Notes: a model not told the origin generated them from the letters alone. DNA of 64,000 nucleotides from Sialis fuliginosa (GCA_961205875.1 OY540821.1:4836001-4900000), one strand, 5' to 3'; shown: positions 48,340-60,020, counted from the first letter of the stretch. A program made the numbers and translations.

Positions 48340-48840
48340 GACAAAAAAAATGTTCTCCGATTTCAAAATTTTAAATTTATCTTTCCGTTTCACGTCAAGA
48401 CAAACACTTTTCGTTCCGTGTCTGTCTGTCTGTCCGTCAATTCGTGCGTGTGTCCGTCTGTCCTCTGAATCCTTGTCACACGCATAACTCATAAACCACT
48501 GAGCCGATATTATTGAAACTTGGTCGGATGGTTGGGTCTGGTTTGAGGACGGTCCCATTTCAAAATCATCAAAATCGTGTGTAAGGGGGAAGGATGATAC
48601 CCCAAAATATTTATTTTTTCAAGATATCTCAAGAACGACACATGTTACGTGAAAATTTTATAGAATATTTTTTGTAGAGCATTAAATTTTCTATAATATG
48701 GGTATACAACGTTTGTTGTAAAATATCCCCTTACAAAGATTTATCTCAATTTTGTCAAAAAATTAAAAATATATGAAAAAATATTCAGGTGCGTTTTCAG
48801 AAAAATTTCGAACTAATATTTTTTAGTAAAATTGTATAAA
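48340..48840. repeat. 500-bp dispersed repeat D, copy 1
   Basis: It closely matches 55,845-56,395, sharing ACGTCAAGACAAACACTTTT, a TCTGTCTGTC run, 'atcatcaaaatcgtgtgt' and TATCTCAAGAACGACACAT. Phrases of the type 'actgagccgatattattga' suggest a retroelement tail. No functional ORF was seen. Confidence 0.7.
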
Positions 48841-48998
48841 AATTAAATGGTTAACCAATTCCAGGCAATTTATATAAACACTATCGGTTTTTATTTAAAT
48901 TGTTGAATAATTAACTACCTTTGGTGAATTTAGCACGATGAAGCACTGTGCATTTACTTGGCAAATGTTTTTTATTTATTATGATTTTAAATGATGTA

Positions 48999-49865
48999 AT
49001 AAGGTACTGGCACCAGTCTTGGACGCTTTAAGAACAAGGTATACCGTTTTTTGGGATTGATAAGATTATTTTTTCCCGGGAAAAAAATTCAGATTTGAAG
49101 TGATCAAATCAGATCTTTATAGATCTGCATTTTGAGACAACATCATATTTTTTGATCTGATTTACAACGATCTACAAAGATTTCTAAAGATCGTTGAAGA
49201 TCATGACAGAGATTGAAACGTGAATCTTCAGAGATCTTTGTAAATCGTTGTAGATCTTTGTAGATCATTGTACATCTTTGTAGATCGTTGTAAATCATTG
49301 CAGGTCTCCACAGATAAAAAAAACTAGTGAAAAAATATAATGTTGTCTCAAAATGCAGATCTATCAAGATCTGATTTGATCACTACAGATCTGAAATTTT
49401 TTCCCGGGTTGTAATTCTCATGAACTCGTGTTACTAATAGGTATGTATATAACAAGTACCTCTTTATTAAATCAATTTAATTACCAAAGTCTGCAAATAT
49501 AGTTTTTTTTTATTTCTAGCCTTTTATTTTGTTTGTGTTTTTTCTCTCCAGTAATGGATAAAGTAAAACCAGTAATGGGTACCCAATGATTACAAAATGA
49601 TAAGTACTACGACACAAAAGTTATAAAATAAAGAATCGTAAAATTTGAAACAATGTAAAGCAGATGCTATGATAATATAATAATTGATAAATAGAATACA
49701 CGAAAATTAGTTTAAATGTTCGCCATTTTGACACCCATTGGCCGATTGTCATCAAATTAAGCTGTTTTATGTCTATAAATTATGACAGTTTTCTAATTTA
49801 GTACATTTAATTAAATAAGTGTCCAACATTGGGGTATGATTCAAGACTGGTGCCAGTATCTATAT
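48999..49865 (+). mobile_element. Repeat family B, complete copy with nested foldback
   Basis: Inverted ends are TACTGGCACCAGTCTTG (about 49,006) and CAAGACTGGTGCCAGTA (about 49,841). Partial copies lie at 2,053, 6,065, 12,690 and 63,565. At about 49,071-49,410 it carries a hairpin bounded by TTTTTTCCCGGG / CCCGGGAAAAAA-type ends. The hairpin centre is a run of degenerate 'gatctttgtagatcgttg' units of about 9-12 bp. That hairpin is absent from the 6,065 copy, so it is a later insertion. Confidence 0.72.
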
Positions 49866-50183
49866 ATATTATTATTTATAGTTTATTTTAACCAGTATTA
49901 GCTACGCCACTGAGCAGTCCTGAATAGGAGTTTTTAATTAAAAATAAAAACGTAAATAGTGATTCTCAGTTCGATAAGGATTAAATATTTATACATTTAT
50001 ATCGTGTTATGTGTCCTGTAACCGCTGTATCCAGTTAGTAAAATATTTATACTATACCTGGGTTACATTCTTACGTCGCTCTCCTTGATTAGAAATGTTT
50101 GTTTAACCCTGCAGCGGGCGCGCACTGTCCTGAAACTTTAGCAATTTTGAATCCTAACATTCAATCAATTTTTATCCTGTACG

Positions 50184-50469
50184 CAGTGGCGTTGTAAGAA
50201 AAAGTTTCGGGGGGAGGGGGGGGTAAGCTTTTTTGGATCATATAGTTAAAAAAAGGTCATATAATTGAAAATTAATTAATAAGCAGTAACTGAAGAGCTT
50301 TTTTTTTTAGTCGTGAGACTAAATACAGTTAACTATATGATGAATAAAAAAAAGGTCATTCAATTCAAAATTATAATAATAATAATTTCGCATATTTTAA
50401 GAACATTGAATATTTCGGGGGGGGGGGGGGGGGGTTCGACCTCAAAACCCCCCCGTTCCTACGCCACTG
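50184..50469. mobile_element. hAT-like MITE (CAGTGGCG ends, poly-G near both ends)
   Basis: The ends are CAGTGGCGTTGTAAG and CCTACGCCACTG, with a perfect 8-bp target duplication CCTGTACG (50,176-50,183 and 50,470-50,477). Long G runs lie near 50,210-50,222 and 50,409-50,433. It has no coding capacity. Another G run of about 16 (50,537-50,552) lies just outside and may belong to a second, degraded copy. Confidence 0.88.
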
Positions 50470-50479
50470 CCTGTACGTT

Positions 50480-51770
50480 TAACTTTTTTAATTAGGGTTG
50501 CCAGGTGTGCTTTCAAATAATAGCGGTCAAGTGGGCGGGGGGGGGGGGGGGGTGAGGGTTAATTAGTAAAAAAAAATTTTTTTGATTTAATTAGAACACA
50601 GAAAAATAGTATTTACATAAAAACAATGATTAACTTTTATGTTTATAATGCCTCAACGAAATCTTTGATTTGACAAATTTTGACTATTTTGTGAAAAAAA
50701 ATAGTGAAAATAATGTGAAAAAAGTGGACTGTCCGCTCAAATAGTAGACACCTGGCAACACTATTTTTAATTCAAATGAGGGGGGGGGGTATAAAAAAAT
50801 ATATGTCTGTTTCATTTAATAGGGTAGGTAGCAAAATAGTCACTTTGGGGATTATTTAGATAAATTTATAACTGGAAAACTGTAAGACCCATGTCCAAAT
50901 TTGGTGCATGTACTGAATTTGTGGGTAACATTATGACACATCAAAATAATGATAAAAAATACCACATATTATAGGTACTGTTGGGAAAAAAAAAAAAAAA
51001 TTTTTTTTTACTTAGATGAGCAATAACTTTGAACTGGAAACACGGCTAGCAATAACGCTAATACTGAAAAATACGTTAGTTAATTACCTATGTAACTGAC
51101 TCATTGTGGTTGCTCTAGTTACATTACTTTGGAAGTTATGAGATAATCTTTGTTTGTAAGTACTACTCTGAGTGAAGTTTTTAAACACACTGTAGCTCAG
51201 AGGTTGTTGAAGATAGACCTAACCTTCCCGTACAATTTTTTACTCACAATGAGCCAAGGAATCAGCTCCTAAAATATCTGTATCCCAAACCGGACTACCA
51301 TGTATACATATAGTTATGTATATTATTTATAAAATGTAATATTGATGTATAAAACCCCTATATGAAAAATGATCCAAATTTGCCACTGCGTGCCTGATGT
51401 AGGGTTAATCAGATAAAGTAAACAAACTAAACTATAATAGCATTTCGTATTTAATCAAGAAAATGCTATTAAGAAATTATATCTATATTTTCATCAGTAT
51501 TTCTGAGAAAATACTATTGATAAATAATTAAATTTAATCACAATACATAAAAAATATAAACTAGAGTATAAAGGGTTGATTTAAAAAAAAAATAGATACA
51601 AAATATGTACTAAATACCCTCCCCCCTCCTTCATAGAAGTAAAAGTTTTATGATATCAGTATGTACTTACATAATTTTAAATTTTTTAGTAATTTTTTTG
51701 GTATTTTAATCGATTTATTTATGAAAACTAAATGCATATAAACTAGTGCACAAATAAATGTTTTTAAGAT
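50480..51770. other. Non-coding AT-rich stretch
   Basis: It contains G runs near 50,540 and 50,780, each associated with phrases such as TTGCCAGGTGTGC/GACACCTGGCAA (about 50,498 and 50,745). These are complementary and probably mark the ends of another small element (about 50,498-50,757). No gene was seen. Confidence 0.45.
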
Positions 51771-52160
51771 TTCAAGTTGATTAAGACATAGGAAATTTAA
51801 CATGGGGACAATTAGAAATGTTGTAGTAACCTTTGGTCAAATTTAACGATGTGTGATTGGTACATTTTGAAATGCCGCCTCGAAACTAACTGATACATTT
51901 TAAATTAATCAATAGTATTTTGTTTTCAACTTTAAAAAAGAATAAAATACATTAATGAAATTAAAGTAAACATGCTAGATAAAATAATAATAATATTTTT
52001 TGGCAGATATAAATTTGAAAACAAAATACTAATTACTATTTTATTAAATTTTGTGGCGGCATTTCAAAATGTACCAATGACATATCGATAAAGACCAAAG
52101 GTTACTACAACACTTCTAATTGCCCCCATGTTACATTTTCTATGTCTTAATCAACTTGGA
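51771..52160. mobile_element. Foldback element, about 390 bp
   Basis: The left arm TTCAAGTTGATTAAGACATA and the right arm TATGTCTTAATCAACTTGGA are complementary. Pairing continues over 'aacatggggacaattagaa' and GTAGTAACCTTTGGTC with small interruptions, up to about 51,950 and 51,985. The centre is AT-rich. Confidence 0.82.
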
Positions 52161-52712
52161 ATACACTGTATATAAATGTCACAAATAAATTAGTAACTAG
52201 ATGATTATAGTCAATTAAGTTAATAGCTTTCGTTCATATGTATTTAACTTTTTGTTAATTTGTTAATTTAATTTTTTTCTATTTCGAAAATACTTTAAAG
52301 AAAAACGCAACTTCGTGTTATGGAACTTTGTATATATATAATAATAATATATGTTGCTTCAGCCTATAGTGCACCTATTCAATATTACAAACAAAGTGCA
52401 GAAACTGCAAACAATAAGTTTCTATGTATCTATTCTAGCAAAAAAGTTATGACCATTTATAGAAATATGGATTTAAAAAAACACCAAAAAAACAAGAAAA
52501 ATTTCAACATTTTATAGTTAATTATATTCACCTCTTTTTTTTACAAATAATTCATTATGATATACCCATGCTAGAAAATATGTATATCTGAGACACTTGG
52601 TATCAGGGGCGCACATAGATTTTTTTAGCGATGGTTCAAAATAACATATTCATTAACATATATGTATTCTAATTTTTTTTACAAAAAAAGTTTGATCAAA
52701 TGTGTATGTATA

Positions 52713-53628
52713 TTAGAGTGGTCCTTATATGGGGTTAGGACGAATTTTGACCGGGCCGCCCACCAAATCAGCTCCAAATAATTTTAAAAAAATCTGGAAA
52801 AAGTTTCAGCTCTCTATCTTGAAAAATGGCCATTACCAGAGGGTGGTGATTTTCTCATTTAAAATACACGTATTTTTTCGAATTTTCAAAGACCTGCGTA
52901 CTAGAGTGTCTTAAATTCTTTCCAAATATCTAGAATACTCGCGAAAGAATTCCTAGTACTCATATTCCATATCTAGATTGATAAATTAAATTTGTGATTC
53001 AACGTTGACAGGTATATGGGCCATTTGGTCATTTCATCAAGAGAAAATTTTTAACAATTTTTTTTGGTATAATTTCTGGATAATTTTGTCAGAAAAATGT
53101 TTGACAATGAAAACATTGATCTTAAAATAAATAAAAAATTGATTCTGAAATCAAAAAAGACCATTCCATATCAATTTCTATCTTTTCTACTTTGTTAATT
53201 TTAATTTTAGAATCAAAATATTTTATTTCAAGATCAATATTTTCATTGTCAAACGTTTTTCTGACAAAATTATCCAGAAGTTATACAAAAAAAATTGTTA
53301 AAAATTTTCTCTTGATGAAATGGCCCATATAGCTGTCAACGTTGAATCACAAATTTAATTTATCCATCTAGATATGGAATATGAGTACCAGGGATGCTTT
53401 CATGAGTATTCTAGATTTTTAGAAAGAGTTTAAGACACTCTAGTACGCTTATCTTTAAAAAATCGAAAAAACATGTGTATTTTAAATGGGAAAATCACCC
53501 CCTCTGGTTATGGCCAATTTTAAGATAGAGGGTTGAAACTTTTTTCACATTCTTTTTGAATTATTTGGAGCTGATTTGAGGGGCGGCCCGGTCAAAATTC
53601 GTCCCAACCCCATATTGGACCACCCTAA
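52713..53628. mobile_element. Giant foldback element, about 0.92 kb
   Basis: The left end is TTAGAGTGGTCC and the right end GGACCACCCTAA. Long arms pair through 'gaccgggccgccc', AAATCAGCTCCAAATAATT and 'tctatcttgaaaa', down to a centre near 53,170. The flanks share TGTATA. The sequence is unrelated to the other giant foldbacks in this window. Confidence 0.88.
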
Positions 53629-53639
53629 TGTATATAACT

Positions 53640-54599
53640 GACTCTTATCCTTGAGTCATGGAGAGCTTTGTGACCTACAGAAAAGCTCATAAACTTTCTA
53701 ACAATGTCTATAATAGTGTCATATACCTACATACTATTGATTTTTTATACATATAAGGTGTTCCTTTATACGAATCAATAAACTTATTAACTTTTCATTA
53801 GCTTATTAAAAAAGTTATTACTCACACGAACGATTCGTTATTTTAATGGATAAAATTCATTGTCCAATTTCATAAATCCCCCTCCTTCCCCCATTTTGTC
53901 GCGCGTGCAAAATCTGTTATGTCACAAAAATGTATAATTTTAAAGGGGATGTAATTATTTGAGCAGTTTTTTTAAATATTCGGGCGGTTACATTGGGCAG
54001 TTAATAATTCATTTAGGCAGTATTAAACTTTTTGTGCGGTAATTAAATCAATTGTGGCAGTAAAATGTAGCAAGTAATATACAAGATTTTGGTAAGTTAT
54101 TTAATCTTACAGCGGCAGTTAAAAACCTACTACTAAAGGAGGACATACTACTTTGTACCCCAAAAATTGATTATATAAAAAAAATACAAATTCATAAAAA
54201 GGTTCTAATAATCTAATTTTTATTGAAATAAAAATAAAAATCAATGTTTTTTCAATTATAGAAAACCACGATAAGAATTTACGTTAAAATTAGATTAATA
54301 ACATAATAAAATCACTTAAAAAATAAAATTTCTAACACGAAATTCAGTAATATAATTTTATTTTCAACTTTCGCTATTTTTCATGTGATTACGTTAAATT
54401 ATGATTACAAAAAAAATACACAGCTTGTGAAGTTTCCGTTATCCTTTAATTTATATCCAAGAGTTATAACTATACCTGACGGTTCAAGGTCAATTTAGTG
54501 CTATAGTAAAATAGCTGTTTGGGGTTAAATTCAGTGGCGTAACGTTAGGATTAAAATTTAAGTGGCTCTCCATAAACCAGTTAGTTTTGTTACTCTACT
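53640..54599. other. Non-coding stretch between foldback and PLE
   Basis: The DNA is AT-rich. It contains a TCAGTGGCGTAACG phrase at about 54,530, a stray CAGTGGCG-type end. No gene or paired ends were seen. Confidence 0.45.
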
Positions 54600-54663
54600 G
54601 ACCACTAGAAAAACGGAGAAACTGTGGTTTCTAGTCACTTAAACTAAAATATACACCTTAACC

Positions 54664-54725
54664 ACAATAAAACAATGTCACTCGACAGGTGTTTCGACTT
54701 CACAAGAAGTCCTCAAGATTTCTAG
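54664..54725 (-). ncRNA. Decayed hammerhead-like motif, PLE left arm
   Basis: On the minus strand the stem II hairpin GACTTC-TTGT-GAAGTC, GAAAC and GTCGAGTGAC are kept, but CTGATGA is replaced by ATCTTGAG and the stem III loop is ACCT. It doubles as the end of the endonuclease ORF. Without the CTGATGA core it should not cleave. Confidence 0.5.
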
Positions 54726-55106
54726 GCTTTCTGCTGCGTCCAATTGATTGTTATTACTGCATGTTTTAATTAGTTTTAAATTACTTATGTCTGTAGTGTG
54801 ATTTAATGTAGTCATATGATGAGCTACGCTGGATTTATCAACCCGGTTGTATTTTAGGTGAGCCATGTGCTCTTTAAATCTAATGTTTATTGATCTCCTA
54901 GTTTGTCCTATGTAACTTTTGTCGCAATTTATGCAGTTAATTTTATAAATACCCGATTTTTCATTTACTTCTGTTTTATCTTTGGGGTTACCTAGGAGAG
55001 TTTTAATATTGTTATTATTAGAATAAACCAATTTAAAGTCAATTTTTTTAAACATTTTAGTAAGTAGTTTATGGGTCCTTTTAGTATAAATATTAGGTTT
55101 GACCAA
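54678..55106 (-). pseudogene. GIY-YIG endonuclease part of a Penelope-like element
   Basis: The open frame of 142 residues includes SGIYKINCINCDKSYIGQT, i.e. GIY...YIG with the CxxC insertion typical of Penelope-like elements, then RRSINIRFKEHM with the conserved Arg, and a histidine-rich VAHHMTTLNH block. This is the nicking domain that primes target-site insertion. The upstream reverse transcriptase is missing, so the copy is dead on its own. The C-terminus (RTSCEVETPVE) is translated from the decayed hammerhead region of the terminal repeat. Residues 1-40 are a basic linker. Confidence 0.85.
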
Positions 55107-55125
55107 GACTGTATCAGTCTGGAAC

Positions 55126-55181
55126 TGTTAGGCTCCTGATGAGGACTTCTTGCGAAGTCGAAACACGTGTCGAGTGACATT
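55126..55181 (+). ncRNA. Hammerhead-ribozyme-like motif, PLE right arm
   Basis: CTGATGA at 55,136-55,142, stem II GACTTC/GAAGTC with TTGC loop (55,144-55,159), GAAA at 55,160-55,163 and GTC at 55,169-55,171. Stem II is perfectly paired here, while the copy at 291-345 has a G-T pair, so the stem is conserved with change. The same extra G follows CTGATGA. Confidence 0.6.
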
Positions 55182-55844
55182 GTTTTATTGTGGTTAAGGT
55201 GTATATTTTAGTTTAAGTGACTCTACTGACCAATGAAAGGTGTCAAATTCTGTAGGGAAACAAGAGCAAGAATATATATATACGAGTATGTATGTATGTG
55301 TGCATAAACATATCACGCAAACTATAAAGTCGATATAGTGAAGAGAGAAGTCCGTTAATAATTATATGTATCAAGCTTTTTAATCTCGTTTCCTTTTTTT
55401 ACGAACTACCTACGCAATATTTTTTTAAATCTAGATTATATATTTTTTGGATATAATGTTTTCGCGAAACGTTAAATCACGTAATGCATATTGTATTTCT
55501 TTAAGGAATATGTATATTATGTATACAGGGTGGTACAAAAGAGTGAGTGAAATTGTATTTTTTATGTTTATTTTTTAATTCTATTTTCATTTGGAACCTA
55601 AAGTATCCCAACTTTACCTCTCGACAAATCGGCCCTGCAGATTGGGTGGTGTATATAGGCCTTTAGTATACAATAATAATACATTTAATAATTTTGTTAT
55701 CTTGTAAACACTTTGAACGGGGTATTAGTTCTGTGGGATTTCTTTTGTATTTACTAAAACCTAGTTAACTATCTGTTTGTCACCACTGTTTTAATACTAT
55801 TGCTTCCTCGTAATATCGAAGATATGAGAAGCTTTGTGATCTTT

Positions 55845-56395
55845 TCAGATTGAGATAAAGAAATGTTTTCTGATTTCAAAATTTTAAATTGATCTTTCCG
55901 TTTTACGTCAAGACAAACACTTTTCGTTCCGTGTCTGTCTGTCTGTCTGTCCGTTCGTCTGTGTGTCCGTGTAACTTGGTCGGATAGTTGGGTTTGGTTT
56001 GAGAACGGTCTCATTCCAAAATCATCAAAATCGTGTGTAATGGGAAGGTGTGACACTCCAAAATATTTATTTTTTCAAGATATCTCAAGAACGACACATA
56101 TTGCGTGAAAAGTTTATAGAATATTTTTTGTAAAGCATTAAATTTCCTATAATATGGGTTTACAACGTTTGTTGTAAAATATTCCCTTACAAAGATTTAT
56201 CTCAATTTATTTTAAAAATTCGTGATTTGTTTTTCTAAATTGATATTTGCTTGGACATTATTAAATGTCATTTTGGCGTTTTAAATGTCATTTTGACGTT
56301 TGCATAAATTTAGATTTGGATTGAAATTGTCAAAAAATTAAAAATATACGAAAAAATATTCTCGTGCGTTTTATGAAAAATTTCGAACTAATAAT
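55845..56395. repeat. 500-bp dispersed repeat D, copy 2
   Basis: It is the same repeat as 48,340-48,840. Relative to that copy it carries about 100 extra bp near 56,205-56,330 with repeated AAATGTCATTTTG(A/G)CGTTT phrases. It is directly followed by a giant foldback at 56,401. Confidence 0.7.
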
Positions 56396-56400
56396 AAATA

Positions 56401-57238
56401 TACAGTGCGTTCACGATGAAAGGAACAAATTCGTTTAAAATTCAGGTAATTATTTTGTAGAAAAACGCTCGGACCCGTCGATTAGTATTTTTAGTTGCGG
56501 ATGATGTTCTGACATAAGAAAATTGTATACAGGGTGTCTCAGGAAAAACATATGCAGTCATCATTGATTTTTTTAAATGGAACACCCTATATATTATACC
56601 ATTTTTGAATTGTGCAATAAATTCTGAACACTGTTTGTACAGCATATCATATCTCTAAAATCAGTGGTTTTCGGAATAATGACGTTTGAAAATTGACATT
56701 TTGAAATACACACAAGTCAAATAAAATGTTTAAATTGAACAAAAACACCTTGAACATTTTTTAAAAGCCAACAAAAACATCCTGGTATGGCAAAAAAAAA
56801 ACATTGAACTTTTTTTTCTTTTATTTTTCTTTTTTTTTCTTCTTTTTTTCTTTTTTTGCAATACCAGGTTATTTTTGTTGACTTTTAAATGTTCAAGGTG
56901 TTTTTGTTCAATTTAAACATTTTATTTGACTTGTGTGTATTTCAAAATGTCAATTTTCAAACGTCATTATTCCGAAAACCACTAATCTTAGGAATATGAT
57001 ATGCTGTACAAAAAGTGTTCAGAATTTATTGCACAATTAAAAAATGGTATAATATATAGGGTGTTCCATTTAAAAAAATCAATGATGACTGCATATGTTT
57101 TTCCTGAGACACCCTGTATACAATTTTCTTATGTCAGAAAATCCGCAACTAAAAATACTAATCGACTGGTCCGAGCGTTTTTCCACAAAAGAATTACCTG
57201 AATTTTAAACGAATTTGTTCCTTTCATCGTGAACGTAT
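56401..57238. mobile_element. Giant foldback element, about 0.84 kb
   Basis: The left CGTTCACGATGAAAGGAAC pairs with the right GTTCCTTTCATCGTGAACG. Pairing continues for about 400 bp per arm to a centre of poly-A and poly-T/C runs (56,796-56,860). The two arms give mirror-image ORFs (YRVFHLKKSMMTAYVFPETP in both), which shows how similar they are. The phrase 'tacagggtgtctc' within the arms is shared in type with other foldback and Tc1-like elements here. Confidence 0.9.
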
Positions 57239-57259
57239 AATAAAAATAATAATAAAATA

Positions 57260-57352
57260 ATAAACTTCAGGAGAACTGTCAGATAGGTTTAAATTAAATC
57301 CTCATTTGAAAGCGCTTGTAAGCTAAAAAAATTGTTAGCTCCTTTATAATAC
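57260..57352 (+). repeat. Repeat family A remnant
   Basis: It contains 'ctgtcagataggttt', 'cctcatttgaaagcgc' and 'ttgttagctcctttataat'. It lies directly after the giant foldback. Confidence 0.5.
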
Positions 57353-59376
57353 CGAAAATAATTAAAACGTATTTCTAGGACGAATAGAAAAAAACAAAAC
57401 AAAAGAAAACAAAACAGGACCAATAAATTATTTCTAGATTTTTTAATCCATAATACTGTCTAGTACTAAGCCTTTTTCGACAGCTCTTCGGGTTGATATT
57501 TCTAGAATTATTGATCACATTTTACTTAAGCTATATTAAATAAACTACATATATATAGCTATATTATACATATAACACTAAAATTTACGTTAAGAAAAGT
57601 AAATATTTAAAACACAAAATAAGTAAATAAGGTACAACCTAACTTATATATATTATATTTACATATAACATCCATTATATAAATGTGTTTACATTTCTCG
57701 TGGATCATAGGCAGCCGCAGAAAATTTTCCAAGGGGGTGGGGGAAACTTGTAGATAAATAATTATACGTCAATAAAAATTATTTAATTTTTAGTGTTACG
57801 TGAAAACGAAACTCTAAGGGCCGGTGCCGGTGACATCGGTTTTGCCGGTGTGTGGAAAAACGCCCTTATGGTGTCCGTATCCGTTTGTCAAAAGCGATTT
57901 TCTCTGAAACTATTCAACGTAAAAATTTGAAATTGAGATAGAGTGTGAAAACCTAATTATAGACGTGAAGTGTAAAAAGTTGAATTTTCATTCTGGGGAT
58001 TAATTTCATAGGGTAAATTGGGAAATGAAAAAAAAATTTCAAGGACATACGTGTAGGGTGTCAAATGAAAGCTTATTGAAGCACAAATTCAACAATATAT
58101 TAGGGGTGCCCATAGACATAGAGCATTGACCACGCATTTGATTCGAAAAGAAAGACGTGTCAAAAGAAAGAGATGGAACAGGTTTAGAATATACTTGTCC
58201 TTTTTTTAAACAGGAGTGTAACTATTCATTCTTGGCCCCGAACATTAAAAATATTCATAGATACATACATATAAAGAGATTAAAATACAAAAAATAATTA
58301 ACGTTATAAAAAAAATTTATTAAAAAAAACGATTGTTGATTTCTAAATAATATAAGTTTCGTAAACCATAATAGAAACAACTTTCATCAAAATGTAAACA
58401 ACACAGCATTGTCCATTTTCTTACAATTGCATCTTATCCACCAATAATGTTTAACCATTTTTGTTTTTCATCTTCTTTAAGTGGGAATCTGTGACAACAG
58501 ATTTATAATTAATTAATTACCGATAAGTATTATTTAATATTATTGAAAATATTATTTACTTACAAAACAAATATGAACCATTATAGTATGTTTATTGTTT
58601 ATATTATTTACTTTTCTAATAAAAAACTTATTACACAAGAATCACAAGATGATATACAAAAATATATCTGACAGAAATACTAAACTGAACTGTAGTAAGC
58701 TACCAATCAGATTCTTAGAAAAAGAGATAGATATATTCCAAACTACACTGCATCTCTCTCTCACTTTTTGAACAAATGTTACACCATTGTGTTAATACAG
58801 AATGCGCTGTCCATGCTCTATGTCTATAGTTTGAAGCAAGTTTTCCTAACTAAAAATAATTGATTACTTGTGAATACTTCATTTTTGTCAAAAAGACACG
58901 ATGTTGCTGTTTTGTTTTTTCGGTCCAAACACGGCATAATACGTAATGTATTTTTTATGCATATTTTAAAACATTTTTCGGGAAAAAGCATAAAAATTGT
59001 TGTCCTTACCTTAATCACCAAAAGGATCACTCGGAAAAATCTTAAAAAAACCATGAAAATTAAAAATTAGGTGTAGATTGAACGAAAATTATAAGGATTG
59101 AAAAAATTTTAACCTGATCAATTGTTATAAACAATTTAATCGTTTCTCTCCTTATACTGGTTTTAGAGAAAAAGTTTTTCGATAGAAATATTTCTCACAA
59201 TTTTTGCCCTTACACGTTTTTCAAAATTTTCAATAATTTATGTGAGGGGCTGGTGGCACGGAACACTAATTATGCAAATATAGCTTCCACTTGACCGATT
59301 TTTAATATTTATAACTAACAATAAATTATAAAAAAAAAATTTCAAATAAAAAAAAAAATCATTAATACCTTATAAT
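57353..59376. other. Non-coding stretch upstream of PLD3-like gene
   Basis: The DNA is AT-rich. The phrases CATAGACATAGAGCAT (58,116) and ATGCTCTATGTCTATAG (58,813) are complementary and may bound an element of about 0.7 kb. No exon was found. Two small ORFs near 58,830-59,070 lie on opposite strands over the same DNA and have no coding look. Confidence 0.45.
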
Positions 59377-59627
59377 TAGAGATTGGAAAAATAGTTGAAT
59401 TTTTTTTCGGAAAATAGTTTTTTTTGCGATTTAATAATAATTAGTGCAAACGAAGCAATAAAAAGTGTCGCAAATAGTTTAAAAATAGTTGGAAAGATAG
59501 TTGCAAATAGTTGATTTCAAATTGTGTTCAATCAAACCAGTTTTCTGAAAACGGTGGAGATATGTAATAAAAATTACAATAAATGCATTTTTACGTAATA
59601 GTTGAAAAACTATTTTTCCAATCTCTA
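59377..59627. mobile_element. hAT-like MITE (TAGAGATTGGAAAAATAG ends)
   Basis: The ends are TAGAGATTGGAAAAATAG and CTATTTTTCCAATCTCTA, an 18-bp perfect inverted repeat. A perfect 8-bp target duplication CTTATAAT flanks it (59,369-59,376 and 59,628-59,635). Internal AATAGTT(G/T)GAAA repeats are present. It lies about 0.4 kb before the PLD3-like first exon. Confidence 0.9.
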
Positions 59628-60020
59628 CTTATAATGCATAAACCCCCTACCCGGGTTAATCGTGCTAGTTTATCTACAAAAAAATGTAAACATTGCATCC
59701 TATTATATCAATATTAATTTCTCTTAAACAAAGACAAAACATCCCTTTCTAATACAAAATCATATACCCATCTCTCTTTTGTAATAAAAATATCACATAT
59801 GCGTATAAAAAGAGACAGACAATTCACGTGGTATTGCAATAAACAGAGATAGCGTTATGTAACGGTACATATGCATGCATTACATATGTAATCTTTCTTG
59901 TAATACGCGTCATATGAGTTGTAACAAAAGTTAGGTTGTGAATACGCTGTCAATTTATCTATGTTATGAATGTTTTAGTGATAATTAAATAATATATAAG
60001 TAATTTCATTCAATAAAAAA

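Larger units (their letters stand above)
54600..55222 (-). mobile_element. 5'-truncated Penelope-like element with inverted pLTR arms
   Basis: The end sequence at 54,600-54,720 is the reverse complement of 55,120-55,222 and both match the fragment at 250-420. Between them lies a GIY-YIG endonuclease ORF on the minus strand. Penelope-like elements encode reverse transcriptase followed by GIY-YIG endonuclease and often have inverted or tandem terminal repeats. Here the reverse transcriptase is gone. Confidence 0.8.

Noticed and set aside
56442-57201. Two near-identical 66-67 codon ORFs on opposite strands
   Set aside because: They are the mirrored arms of a foldback element, not a duplicated gene.
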